This document shows positions 45,257 through 54,518 of a DNA stretch of 64,000 nucleotides, one piece after another. The first letter of the stretch is position 1; each line of letters starts with the position of its first letter. The notes below the pieces were generated by a model that had not been told where the DNA came from, did not search any database, and saw only the letters and a program-made list of their open reading frames with translations. Source of the stretch: Roseomonas sp. Lineage in GTDB: Bacteria; Pseudomonadota; Alphaproteobacteria; Acetobacterales; Acetobacteraceae. The DNA lies in NCBI GenBank assembly GCA_020249775.1, contig JADCFA010000009.1:186001-250000 (forward strand). Direction: 5' to 3'. A program made the position numbers and the translations under genes.

Positions 45257-46936
45257 CTACTGCCGTGATGGCTGTTGGGGCGCGGCGGGCCGCAGCACGG
45301 CCGTAAGGTCCGCGACCGCCTGTTCGCGGCTTGGTGGATTGCCATTGCTGACTGCCACCATATGTCGCGCCGCGATGCGCGCGAGTTCCGGTAGATATTG
45401 TACATTCTGCGCCTGTAATTCCTGCTGCACCACATTGCCGGCATCGGCGATGCGTAGCCGATCCGCACTACGACCAACAGAAAGCACTGTGCGCATGTAG
45501 CTCGCGGCCAATTCCTGGGCGCGTGCGGGTTGGCCTTCTGCCTGGCTGCGCAAGGCTGCTTCGATGCGCGCCATGGTATTGGTGATTTGCTGGGTTCTTT
45601 CCTGTTGCCGGCGAAGTGCTGCCTGCACTTCTGCCTGCGTCACGGCCGCGATGCGCCCCTGATCTTCGGCCAGCGTGCGCTGCGCCTGCACGGTTTCCGC
45701 CTGAACGCGGGCAAAGGCGCCCAGCAATTCGCCGAAACCTTCCGCCAGCAGAATTTGCCGACCAATCTGCGCGGCAGCGGCGATTTGACTCTGGATGGCC
45801 TGCATTTCCTGATCATTGCGTTCGCGTTGAGCGGTCCGTAGCGCCGCCCCCACACGATCAATCCCCTGGCGCAGCGCCGGGTCTGGCGTGTCATTTTTCA
45901 GCACTTCCAAAAGCCGCGCCGGGTCTTCGCTGGCGCTGCCGCGCGATTGTGCCTCCGCCTCAAACGCTGCGCGCAATTGCGCCGGTCGCTGATCACTGCT
46001 GGTGGCGACCAAGGCAAGTACCGGGCGAAACCCAAGGCTGCGCAGCCGAAGCGCTTCGCCATTGCGATCAAGGGGCGGCAATTCAACGCGCAGGCTTGAA
46101 CGGATCTGATCCTCCGGCGTCAGGAAATCGCCACCGCGCGCCACCATGCCGCCCGCCTGACCATGGGGCCGCCCAACGCGATTGAGCCGATAGGGTTCCA
46201 GCACCCATTCCGCGACATTGCCAAGTATATCAAAAATGCCGAGCGGATTCGGTTCCAGCATGCCGATCGGACGCACCCGCCCGCCAGAGGATCGTGTGCC
46301 CTGAAACCAGACATAACGCTGCATGCCCTCGGACATTGGAAAGACACGCGCGCTGAAATCCGCTTCTGAAACTGCCGCACCACCGCGCGCGGCGAATTCC
46401 CATTCCTCTTCCGTTGGCAGGCGCACAAAGGCGCGCGCATCATCGCGCATGGGCAGGGCGTCACGCGCATTGCGCGCAAGCCAAGCGGAATAGCGCATGC
46501 TGAAGGCAATCCCCTCATGCCAGGCGATATCGGCCTGGGGCAGGCGCCCCGCTGCGGTCGGTGTTGGGCAGGTCTCAGTAGTTGTCGCGGCGTATTGATC
46601 GCGCGTCACCTCATATTTGCCGATGTAATAGCGCGGCGGTGCTGCGGCATCGGCGCCGGCAAATGGGCCGGCGATGAAACTTTGGCGCAGAAATTCGCTG
46701 TAATTCGTTGCCGCATCCGCCTGACCCAACATGGCAGGGCGATCAGCGAGTAGCCCTTGACCAAGCGGTGTTGGCACAGGGCGAAACACCATGGCGCCAC
46801 CGCAGGGCATGGGCAGGATTAAATCATCCGCAAGCGGCTTCGGGTTCCAGAATTCCGCTGGCCATCTTTGCTGCGCCTGCACTGGCAGGGAGAATAACGC
46901 CGCCGCAGCCATCAAGGCGATGAACAGCTTACGCAT
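45257..46936 (-). CDS. Secreted formylglycine-generating-enzyme-fold protein, cysteine-less
   Basis: A 559-residue protein that ends the SrfB/SrfC operon. Residues 1-22 (MRKLFIALMAAAALFSLPVQ) are a signal peptide. Residues about 100-320 form an FGE-sulfatase (CLec-like) domain: GKYEVTRDQYAA, AWHEGIAFSMRYSAWL, FVRLPTEEEWEFAARGG, IFDILGNVAEWVLEPYR and ARGGDFLTPEDQIRSSLRVE. In true formylglycine enzymes the region after GGD/GGS holds two catalytic cysteines; here there are none. A Gln/Ala-rich coiled-coil region fills about 330-480. The domain is therefore more likely a binding module. It overlaps the FtsX-like gene by eight bases. Confidence 0.82.
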   Translation of the reverse strand: MRKLFIALMAAAALFSLPVQAQQRWPAEFWNPKPLADDLILPMPCGGAMVFRPVPTPLGQGLLADRPAMLGQADAATNYSEFLRQSFIAGPFAGADAAAPPRYYIGKYEVTRDQYAATTTETCPTPTAAGRLPQADIAWHEGIAFSMRYSAWLARNARDALPMRDDARAFVRLPTEEEWEFAARGGAAVSEADFSARVFPMSEGMQRYVWFQGTRSSGGRVRPIGMLEPNPLGIFDILGNVAEWVLEPYRLNRVGRPHGQAGGMVARGGDFLTPEDQIRSSLRVELPPLDRNGEALRLRSLGFRPVLALVATSSDQRPAQLRAAFEAEAQSRGSASEDPARLLEVLKNDTPDPALRQGIDRVGAALRTAQRERNDQEMQAIQSQIAAAAQIGRQILLAEGFGELLGAFARVQAETVQAQRTLAEDQGRIAAVTQAEVQAALRRQQERTQQITNTMARIEAALRSQAEGQPARAQELAASYMRTVLSVGRSADRLRIADAGNVVQQELQAQNVQYLPELARIAARHMVAVSNGNPPSREQAVADLTAVLRPAAPQQPSRQ

Positions 46937-48179
46937 CGCGAAGCCCCTCCGCAGGTTCGATCCGAGCGGCACGATAGCCGGCAAATGCCGCGGATAATGC
47001 CGCGCCCAAAAGGCTCACCAACAATGCAAGCAAAAGGTGCTGCGCTTCAATGACACAAATGGCGCGCGCCGGCACGCCATTGGCGCCCGCAAGCGGCAGG
47101 CGATTCACCAGGCCCGCCACCGCCAAGGCCAGCAGGCTTGCGAGGGCCGCCCCCGTGCCCGCAATGATCAGCGCCTGAATCAGCGGAAACACCACCAGGT
47201 CGCGTCGCAAAAGCCCGATCAGGCGCAAAAGCGACAAATCGCGTTGCTTGCGCTCCACATTGGCATAGAGCCCGACGCCAAGTGAGACGAGATATCCAAC
47301 GCCACCCAAGCCCGCGAGCAAGACAAAAAGCAGCGTGAGGCTGCGATCAAGGCTGAGCAAGCCTTCAACCTGTTCAGCAAGGGTTTCAACCTCCACCCCA
47401 TCGCGCCGCAGATCATGGTCAATGCGCGTCACATCTTCCAGGCGCCGCGCATGGGCGCGAAACCCGGCATAGATGCGGGTGGGATCATCCAAGATATCGG
47501 CGGGCGTCGCGGTGGCCGGCAATGCGCCATCGGTGAAGCGATCCACCAGCAGCAGCGTCTTGAGATCAATGAAAACGCCATCGCGCCCAAAAGCACCGGG
47601 CGGTGCGATGGCAGCGACGGTCACAGGAAAATTCAACACCTCTCTTGCACCGGCATCACCGCGAAGGGCGCGTAGCGTGATATTCATGCCCGGTTGCAAA
47701 TCCAGCCGCGCGGCGAAGGAAGCGCTTGGGATGATTTGGTTTGGCGCAATGCCGGGCAGGCCAATCAGCAAGGGATCGCCCACGGCGGTGGCCAATAATT
47801 CCGCGCGCAGCACCGTGCCGGGGCGCGCCGGGTTTTCGAAGCGTGCTTCAGTATTCAGGCTGCGCGTGCGCGGAATGACGAAGGCGATATCAGGCCGCGC
47901 GGCAAGGCGCGCCAGAAACGCCATGTCAAAATCGCGATTGGCCGCATTCACCACCATGCGGCTACGTGGATTATCAATCAGCTCAGCACGCAGCCCATCA
48001 ATCACACCCTGCTTCAAGCCGAACAGCACAATCAGCGGCGCCAGCACCGCCGCAAGGCCAATCAATGAGCAAAGCGCCAGCGTGCGTTCATGCAAAAGGT
48101 CACGCAGCGAAAGCCCTGCAAGCAATCCGCCATGGGGCGAATTTTTCCTCATGCCGGTGCCCAAGCTCGATTCAGCCAT
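46929..48179 (-). CDS. FtsX-like ABC transporter permease
   Basis: A 416-residue permease of the MacB/LolCE/FtsX type with four membrane segments: one near the N terminus (TLALCSLIGLAAVLAPLIVL) and three towards the end (SLTLLFVLLAGLGGVGYLVS, the ALIIAGTGAALASLLALAV region, LLALLVSLLGAALSAAFAGY). Between them is a large periplasmic domain of some 230 residues, as in LolC/E and MacB. The ATG at 48179 is used; ATG 48152, which overlaps the ATPase stop as ATGA and matches the coupling seen elsewhere in the operon, is an equal candidate. It would transmit force from the ATPase to the periplasm. Confidence 0.85.
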   Translation of the reverse strand: MAESSLGTGMRKNSPHGGLLAGLSLRDLLHERTLALCSLIGLAAVLAPLIVLFGLKQGVIDGLRAELIDNPRSRMVVNAANRDFDMAFLARLAARPDIAFVIPRTRSLNTEARFENPARPGTVLRAELLATAVGDPLLIGLPGIAPNQIIPSASFAARLDLQPGMNITLRALRGDAGAREVLNFPVTVAAIAPPGAFGRDGVFIDLKTLLLVDRFTDGALPATATPADILDDPTRIYAGFRAHARRLEDVTRIDHDLRRDGVEVETLAEQVEGLLSLDRSLTLLFVLLAGLGGVGYLVSLGVGLYANVERKQRDLSLLRLIGLLRRDLVVFPLIQALIIAGTGAALASLLALAVAGLVNRLPLAGANGVPARAICVIEAQHLLLALLVSLLGAALSAAFAGYRAARIEPAEGLRDA

Positions 48180-48901
48180 GAACGACCTGCACCCGCAGCG
48201 CCCGCTTCCGTGCGAAGTGGCAGGATGGTGAAGCCATGGCGCGCGGCGCGGTCCGGATCATGCGTCGCCAGGACCAGCGCCGTGTCCTGTTCGCGTGCCT
48301 GTTCAATCAATAGCGCCAATATCGTGTCAGCCAAGGCCGGGTGAACGCTGGCGGTTGGTTCATCCGCCAGCAGGATCGCTGGGCGATGCGCCAAGGCGCG
48401 GGCAATCGCCACACGTTGTCTTTGCCCAACGGATAAGGTCGCCGGCATTCTCTCGAGCAGATGCGAAATCTCAAGTCGCGCTGCCAAGGCTTCGATATGC
48501 GCTGGATCAGACTGGCCAAGCACGGCCTGGCTGAGTGCGATATTGCGCCGGATGGAAAGAAACGGCAGCAATCCACCCGTTTGCAGGATATAGCCGAAAT
48601 GGAGAGCGCGAATGGCGGTCAGGCTATTGTCATCGCCTGCCTGCCAAACAGCGCCAAGGTCTATCACCTTGCCCGCGAATGGTGTCAGCAAGAAATGCCG
48701 CGCTTTTGATGGGCGGCGCGCCAGTGCCAACAGATCAAGCAAGGTGGATTTGCCGGCACCGGAAGGTCCGGCCAGCGCCAAGGCCTCACCGCGCGCGATG
48801 CTGAATTCCTCGATAACAAGTTCAAATCCAGGCGCGCCGCCTGGCGCCTGATGGCGGATGATGACGTCTTGCAGCAACAGGGTCGGCGCGGATTGGTTCA
48901 T
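48149..48901 (-). CDS. LolD/MacB-type ABC transporter ATPase
   Basis: A 250-residue ABC ATPase. Walker A is AGPSGAGKSTLLDLLALA, the ABC signature LSVGQRQRVAIARAL, and Walker B ILLADEPTASVHPALAD, with GYILQTGGLLPFLSIRRNIA between. LolD-type ATPases pair with FtsX-like permeases and do mechanical work rather than transport across the membrane. It lies between the VWA gene (8-bp gap) and the permease gene (overlap). Confidence 0.9.
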   Translation of the reverse strand: MNQSAPTLLLQDVIIRHQAPGGAPGFELVIEEFSIARGEALALAGPSGAGKSTLLDLLALARRPSKARHFLLTPFAGKVIDLGAVWQAGDDNSLTAIRALHFGYILQTGGLLPFLSIRRNIALSQAVLGQSDPAHIEALAARLEISHLLERMPATLSVGQRQRVAIARALAHRPAILLADEPTASVHPALADTILALLIEQAREQDTALVLATHDPDRAARHGFTILPLRTEAGAAGAGRSWLNRAWAPA

Positions 48902-48909
48902 GCGCGCCC

Positions 48910-50859
48910 TCAGGGCAGCGCGTCCAGGGGCACGGGATACATCGCCTCACCGGGATTGCGCCCACCATCGAAACTGACCCAGAGCGATGGCTGGCGATTG
49001 AATTCCTCATAAAGGCGGAGCTTCGCTTCCAGCGCATTGACAATTTCGGCGCGTCGCCCGGCACCCATGCTGTTCCATTCTTCCTGGGTGAATTCCATGA
49101 TCTGGCTCTGATAGGGCAGGTCTTGCAGGAATTCGCCAAAGGCCCCGCCCAGGCGCTGGAATTCCGCCATGCGGCGCGGGTCGCGTGCGGTGGCAGCAGC
49201 GGCGGCGCGCACGCGCTCAAAAAAACTTTCCGGGGAAAGCCGCGCCGCTGCTTGCGCCTGGATGATGCTGCGTAGCGTATTGGCCAGATCGGAAAGCTGA
49301 TTGCGCGTCAGCAGCACGCGCACATCCAAAGGCCGCCTTTCCGGTCTGGGTTCAGCTGGGTTGAGTTCCTGATCCAGCACGAAGCTCCGCACCACATCAG
49401 GCGCCGCTTGCTGCCTTTCACGCCCAAGATAGGCAAGCCGCATGGCGGTGCCGACAATTTCAGCCTGTTCCGCGATGCGCCGTTCGGCCGCGCTTTGTGG
49501 CGCGCTGATTCCCGCAACGGGCCGCCCAACCGCTGCTGCCACCTGTGCAAGCAGCGCATCTGTCATCGCATCCACTGTCTGGCCGAATTGGGCCAGATTG
49601 CCCTCATTGATCGGGTAATAAAGCTCTCCCGCCGCGCCGAAGCGCGTGAGTTCGCGGTATTGCCGTTCCGCCCGCGCGTGATTGTTGCGCCCTTCCGGCG
49701 TTTTCAGATGGATGGCGTAGATCGCGACCTGCTTCGCTTCCGATTGCGCCAATTGGCGCATTTCTTCCGGGCCCATCTGGGTTTGTCCGCGCGGGTCCTT
49801 GGCATCGCGTGCGCCGGCATCCGTGATCAGGATGACAAAGCGCCCGCCATATTGCTGCCAAGGCACCTCATCCAAGGCGAGCTTGATGCCAGCGAGTGAA
49901 TCCTCATCAAAGCCTTCATTGCTTTCGCGCGCTTCGGCCAATTGCGAAAGCCGCGGCAGGATCGCATCTGAAGTTTCCGCCAAATCAGGCAGGGAGACCA
50001 TGCGCGTGACATATTCAAGCCTGGGATTGCCGCCCATATGGTCGCGAAAGGCCACCATGCCGAAGCGGAAATTGTCACGCACCGCGGTGTCACGAATGCG
50101 ATCCACCACGCGCTTCAGCGCTTCTCGCGTGCGGTCAATGTATGGCCCCATGCTGATGGTGGTATCCACCACAAACACCACGGCACCACGATAATTGCGC
50201 AGCGCATCCGGGTCAGCGGGCGGTGCAGGGGCCTGCTGCGCGGGGGCGGAAACCACTTCCAGCAAACGTGCTTCATGGGCTCTTTCATTTTCCACACGCT
50301 GCGCGGAAAGAATGGGTAGCAGATAAAATTGCCTTGTAATGTCAATGAAGTTCTCAGGCTCCAGCGCAATCACTGGCCCTTCGGCGTTGCCCCGCGCCGC
50401 TTCGCGCAACCGCGCAGCTTCTGCCGCGCCACCATTTGTATTGAGCCAAAGGGCGCGCGGTGTTTCGGCGTCCCGGAAGAACATGGCGCGGTCTCGGCCG
50501 GCGGGGTTATTGAATGCCAGCACCATGGTCTGCTTCCAATCCATGGCGCGTTCGGCGCGCACCCAGCCTTGCGTGCGGCCATCCTGCCCCGCCCCAATTT
50601 CAAGCCAGGCATCCGCACCGCTGCCCTGGCGCGCATAGACGTAGAATACGCCAAAGCCGGGCGTTGGCTGTGCAGGGGCATTCGCATCTGGCCGTTCGGC
50701 AAGGCGCGCGCCGGGGCGCAGGATCACGCGCTGAAACAGCGTGGTGCGCCCTTCCATCAGTAAGGGTTGCCGCGCGGCCTGTTGCGCGCTGCCTTGCGCG
50801 GCAGGAAGGCCGCAAAGCAAGGCGGCGGTCAGCAGGAAGAAGATGCGGCGCAGCATCAC
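48910..50859 (-). CDS. Secreted von Willebrand factor A domain protein with SH3-like region
   Basis: A 649-residue secreted protein. Residues 1-26 (MMLRRIFFLLTAALLCGLPA) are a signal peptide. Residues about 40-110 look like a bacterial SH3 domain (LRPGARLAERPDANAPAQ, then GWVRAERAMDW). The VWA domain (about 225-425) has an MIDAS of the DxTxS kind in VVFVVDTTISMGPYID, then FGMVAFRDHMGG and FVILITDAGARDAKDPRG. The last 180 residues are helical. It overlaps the Sel1-like gene (ATGA). A periplasmic metal-dependent binding partner of the SrfB/SrfC pair is inferred. Confidence 0.85.
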   Translation of the reverse strand: MMLRRIFFLLTAALLCGLPAAQGSAQQAARQPLLMEGRTTLFQRVILRPGARLAERPDANAPAQPTPGFGVFYVYARQGSGADAWLEIGAGQDGRTQGWVRAERAMDWKQTMVLAFNNPAGRDRAMFFRDAETPRALWLNTNGGAAEAARLREAARGNAEGPVIALEPENFIDITRQFYLLPILSAQRVENERAHEARLLEVVSAPAQQAPAPPADPDALRNYRGAVVFVVDTTISMGPYIDRTREALKRVVDRIRDTAVRDNFRFGMVAFRDHMGGNPRLEYVTRMVSLPDLAETSDAILPRLSQLAEARESNEGFDEDSLAGIKLALDEVPWQQYGGRFVILITDAGARDAKDPRGQTQMGPEEMRQLAQSEAKQVAIYAIHLKTPEGRNNHARAERQYRELTRFGAAGELYYPINEGNLAQFGQTVDAMTDALLAQVAAAVGRPVAGISAPQSAAERRIAEQAEIVGTAMRLAYLGRERQQAAPDVVRSFVLDQELNPAEPRPERRPLDVRVLLTRNQLSDLANTLRSIIQAQAAARLSPESFFERVRAAAAATARDPRRMAEFQRLGGAFGEFLQDLPYQSQIMEFTQEEWNSMGAGRRAEIVNALEAKLRLYEEFNRQPSLWVSFDGGRNPGEAMYPVPLDALP

Positions 50860-51851
50860 GGCCAGAACTCCCTCAGAGCAGTTTCGGCAGTGCCATTGCC
50901 CGCGCGCGCTTGTTCCTCAAGCCAGGTCTTCAGCGCGGCGCGCGGTGCTTGCGCGGTCGCATCGCCCTTCTGCGCCGCCTCGCGATAATAACGCGCCGCC
51001 GCACGCGGGTCAGGCGCACGGAAGGGGCGGCCCGCGACAAAACCAATCGGGTCATAAAGCCGCGCGACAGCGGTCAGCGCTGGCCCATGGCCGCGTTCGC
51101 CGGCTTCTTCGAAAAGGACCAACGCGTCATCATGCCGCCCGGCGGCCTGGCGCCTCAGCGCGGCGGCATGAATGGCGGCAACATCGGGTGCGGATTGCAC
51201 CAGGTCACGCAGGTTCATCCCATCGCTGCGTTCAAGCCAGGGACGTTCGGCGGGAGCTGGCGGCGCTGGCGTTGCAATGGGTGCGGGCGTTGGTGCGGGT
51301 GGCGCTGCCGCGCTGAACCACCAGACAGCGCCAGCAATGGCAACAAGCAGCAGTAGCCCGATACCCACCAGGAATGGCACGCGCGATGAGTTTTCAGCCG
51401 AGGCAGGCAGGGACGGCACTTCAGCAGGCGCCGGCATGGGCGCTTGCGGGATAGGCGCCGCCGCAGGCGCTGGCGGCTTCGGCGCCACATCAGGCTCGCG
51501 CGGGAGCATGGGTTCTGGCGGCAATTCGCCATCGAACACATCAATATCATCTGGCCAAAACAGACTTGCTTCCAAATCCGCCGCCGGCAGCAGAAACACC
51601 AAGGGGCCCGGTTCCAAATGCCGCGTCAGCCTTGGCCCAATGACCAGGATGGTATCAGCCCCTTCCTGGCGGATTTCAACCGGGCTCAGCTTTTCTTCCT
51701 GCACCTGCCATCCGCGGCGCCCGAGATTGGCTGCGGCATAACCTTCCCGAACAATACGGAATACGCCATCACTCGGCGCCTGAAGCCCCGTAATGATGAT
51801 GCGCGCATGGCCGAGCGAAAAGCGCCGATCATTTTCAGCACGCAGCATCAT
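50856..51851 (-). CDS. Membrane-anchored Sel1-repeat protein
   Basis: A 331-residue protein. A cytoplasmic N-terminal part (residues 1-110) contains AENDRRFSLGHARIIITGLQ and has no known domain. A Pro/Ala-rich linker (about 110-160) leads to one membrane helix (VPFLVGIGLLLLVAIAGAVW, about 165-185), then another Pro/Ala-rich linker. The C-terminal periplasmic part (about 215-330) has Sel1-like units, for example ALVLFEEAGERGHGPALTAV and AARYYREAAQKGDATAQ. It may connect the cytoplasmic SrfB/SrfC pair with the periplasmic VWA protein. It starts 26 bases after SrfC ends. Confidence 0.75.
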   Translation of the reverse strand: MMLRAENDRRFSLGHARIIITGLQAPSDGVFRIVREGYAAANLGRRGWQVQEEKLSPVEIRQEGADTILVIGPRLTRHLEPGPLVFLLPAADLEASLFWPDDIDVFDGELPPEPMLPREPDVAPKPPAPAAAPIPQAPMPAPAEVPSLPASAENSSRVPFLVGIGLLLLVAIAGAVWWFSAAAPPAPTPAPIATPAPPAPAERPWLERSDGMNLRDLVQSAPDVAAIHAAALRRQAAGRHDDALVLFEEAGERGHGPALTAVARLYDPIGFVAGRPFRAPDPRAAARYYREAAQKGDATAQAPRAALKTWLEEQARAGNGTAETALREFWP

Positions 51852-51877
51852 GGGGCGGGGCCTTTGCGGTGCATGTC

Positions 51878-54508
51878 TCAGCCTGCGGCCTTGCGGAGGC
51901 CGCTCAAGAGGTTGCCGAGCCGGGCATTGGATTTTTCGTCAATCATCGCGCCACCTGCACCGCGCACATTATCTTCCACCAGCCGCACAAAGGCGACGGC
52001 CCAATCCACATAAAAGGCAGCGTCATAGGCCATTGGGGTTTCGGAAAGCCGCGGCATGTCATCGGCAGGGGCTAACGGACGGACAAAAATACTGCGCCCT
52101 TCGCGTCCTGCCTTGGGGCGCGTTTCAATCGGCAGCTTTTCAAAGCCCATCCAAGTGACGAAATCATTGATCGCGCGTTCGGCAATCATCACCGGCTTCA
52201 GCAAACGATTGGCCATGGATTCATTATAGGCCGCTTCACTTCGCGTGCGCGCGGCAATAGTTTCGCGCAGCTTCAGGCGCCGCGCGCCGGCGGCAAGCTG
52301 CGCGACCAGGGCAGCGATGGCGTCCCGATCCATGCGGAACAATTCCGTGCTGTCAGTGCGTGCGGCGAAGCGATGCATATTTTGCAACCATTCCGCGACC
52401 GCCGCTTCGGCAAAAAGATCCGCCTGATCGCGCGGGCCTTCATCGGCTTCATCAGCCGGTGTTGCGGGCGCCGGATCATCATCGAAAAGCGCTTCGAATT
52501 CGCTCCGCAATTCGCGCGCCGTTGTCGTCCGCCCAACAGGCGCACTCACAGCGGAAGGTGTCTCAGCCGCTGCCAATTGCTGCCGGCGGAACAGCTCCGC
52601 CAGGATTTCGCCCTGCACCTGCAATTCGCGCAGCAATAACCCAAAAGCCTGGGCTTCCGCGCAGGCGAGCAATTGCCGCCCAACCATCCGTGCCTCAGCG
52701 CGGCGTTTGGCCAATTCAGCGTCCAGATCGCCGGAGACATGATAGCCTTCCAGCCTTCCCGCCATGCGCTTGGCAAGATCACCAAGCTGTCCCTGCACCT
52801 GATGTCGCTTCAGGGCCGGGTTGCAAACCGGGCGGAGCTTTTCCGAAAGATAGCCAATGCCGCCATCATTCAAGGCCATGCCGGCATCCCAGGCGCGCTT
52901 GGGATCGGCGAAGTGCTTCTGCACATCAGGATTGGCGAGGAAATTCTCTTTCAGCAAGGCCAGGCGTTGCGCATCGCGAAAGCCGGTTTCACGGCCTGCA
53001 TCATCATAATCCAAAAGCCCCTTATTCAGCACTTCGGGGTTGCGCAGCCAGAAAGTATTGTTGAAGGGCTGCCCCGGCACCCATTCGGCGGGCCAATCAT
53101 GACCAAGACCCAGGAATTCGAAAATTGTTGTCTTCAGCCGAGTGGACCAGCGTTCCACATTATCTTCCGCGCCGCCTTTGATTTCGAATTCCATGTCAAA
53201 CATAGTCAGCACCAGAAACAAGGCGACATCCTGGCCCTTTCGGGCCTCTGGTGTGGCGCCATGGGTGCTGTCAATCCAATTCCGTACCATGGCGGGCACA
53301 GTGCGCACTTCCTGGTTGCTGTGCTTCAGGCAGAGCAGCATGGAAGTCAGTTCCTGTTCCGCCAAATAGCGCTGATAAAGATAAGCCACCTTGCCGCGGC
53401 GCAGCAGCATGAAAAGATCGCTCTGCGCCACTTCCTCGGCCTTGGCAGCGTTATATTTCTCGCGCGCGCGCGCACCGGGGAAATCCAAAAGATCGGTATA
53501 GTCGAAAAAATCGAAGGGCTTGTCTTGCAATTGCAGCTGCAATTCGGCCACCACCGCGGTCAATACCGCGCGCGGCAATTCCGCGCGGCGCCCGGCGCGG
53601 GTTGCGACTGGCACGGGATCACCATCGCCCTTGCCGAGATGGGACATGGTCTCAACATCAATAATGCTCTCTGCCTTGGGCTCCACGGCCAGCATGGGGC
53701 AGCAGGCTTCTTCGGGAAAATCGAGCGCTGCCAGTGCTTGGATAAGCTTCAGCGCCGTTGCCGTCATGGTTGGCGTATTGTTCCAAAGCAGCCCATACAG
53801 CGCCACCCGATCGGCAATGGCAAGGCGCGGGATCACGTTTTCCATCTCGCGCCAAGCGCCGGGCTTCAGCGCCAGATGCGTTGGATGGTTCAGGAAATAG
53901 CGTTCAAAATACTCAAACAGATCGTAGACATCATCCTCATTCAAGCGTCCTACCGGCTCGCGCGAAGCCTTGGTGCGGGCGGTGGCAATGCTCGCTTCAA
54001 TCACCGCAGCGTCAAGCGGCACCACCGTGTCACGGTCAAAATCCTCCATGAAGGCATTGGCCATGATTTTCACGATATCCGTTTCGGACAGCATGCGGCA
54101 GACCACGGGCATGCCGGGCAGGCCAGTCACCGGGCGCGTGGTGAAGCGCGTCACCAGCCCGGTTGATTCCTTGCCGCCTGCGGGGTTGATGTCGCGATTG
54201 AAACCGCGCAGCTCTTCCCCAAAGCGGATCATGGTGGGTTTGCCTTCCTTGCGCGCCAAGGACGCGATCAGATAGCTTTTCCCCTGCTGGCTTGGCCCAA
54301 AGACGGAAACGCACATCGGCCGCCGCGCCGCATTCGCAAGCTTGCGCGCCCGCAAGCCTTCGCGCCGAAAATCCCGCGCGAGTGCTGGCCCTTCTTCCCG
54401 CACCACATCGCCGGCACCAGCAATCCATTCAATCGCAGCTTGGGCGGCATCCGCCACCGCATCGCAGCGCTGCGCCAGGGTTTCGTTTTCGGCATTCGGT
54501 GTTGTCAT
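51878..54508 (-). CDS. SrfC-type P-loop (dynamin-like) putative virulence factor
   Basis: An 876-residue protein of the SrfC family. The P-loop GPSQQGKSY is at residues 71-79 and the G3-type motif DLLDFPGARAREKY near 370, which suggests a GTPase of the dynamin/septin type. Two long helical regions (about 560-700 and the C-terminal 200) would form the stalk. The name comes from Salmonella srfC (SsrB-regulated factor); its cellular function is not established. The start at 54508 (MTTPNAENETLAQ) is preceded by GAGGATCAGGCA. It lies 10 bases after srfB ends. Confidence 0.82.
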   Translation of the reverse strand: MTTPNAENETLAQRCDAVADAAQAAIEWIAGAGDVVREEGPALARDFRREGLRARKLANAARRPMCVSVFGPSQQGKSYLIASLARKEGKPTMIRFGEELRGFNRDINPAGGKESTGLVTRFTTRPVTGLPGMPVVCRMLSETDIVKIMANAFMEDFDRDTVVPLDAAVIEASIATARTKASREPVGRLNEDDVYDLFEYFERYFLNHPTHLALKPGAWREMENVIPRLAIADRVALYGLLWNNTPTMTATALKLIQALAALDFPEEACCPMLAVEPKAESIIDVETMSHLGKGDGDPVPVATRAGRRAELPRAVLTAVVAELQLQLQDKPFDFFDYTDLLDFPGARAREKYNAAKAEEVAQSDLFMLLRRGKVAYLYQRYLAEQELTSMLLCLKHSNQEVRTVPAMVRNWIDSTHGATPEARKGQDVALFLVLTMFDMEFEIKGGAEDNVERWSTRLKTTIFEFLGLGHDWPAEWVPGQPFNNTFWLRNPEVLNKGLLDYDDAGRETGFRDAQRLALLKENFLANPDVQKHFADPKRAWDAGMALNDGGIGYLSEKLRPVCNPALKRHQVQGQLGDLAKRMAGRLEGYHVSGDLDAELAKRRAEARMVGRQLLACAEAQAFGLLLRELQVQGEILAELFRRQQLAAAETPSAVSAPVGRTTTARELRSEFEALFDDDPAPATPADEADEGPRDQADLFAEAAVAEWLQNMHRFAARTDSTELFRMDRDAIAALVAQLAAGARRLKLRETIAARTRSEAAYNESMANRLLKPVMIAERAINDFVTWMGFEKLPIETRPKAGREGRSIFVRPLAPADDMPRLSETPMAYDAAFYVDWAVAFVRLVEDNVRGAGGAMIDEKSNARLGNLLSGLRKAAG

Positions 54509-54518
54509 TGCCTGATCC

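Noticed and set aside
52673-54166. Open frame of 497 codons on the plus strand
   Set aside because: Antisense to the SrfC-type gene; no domain, composition bias only.
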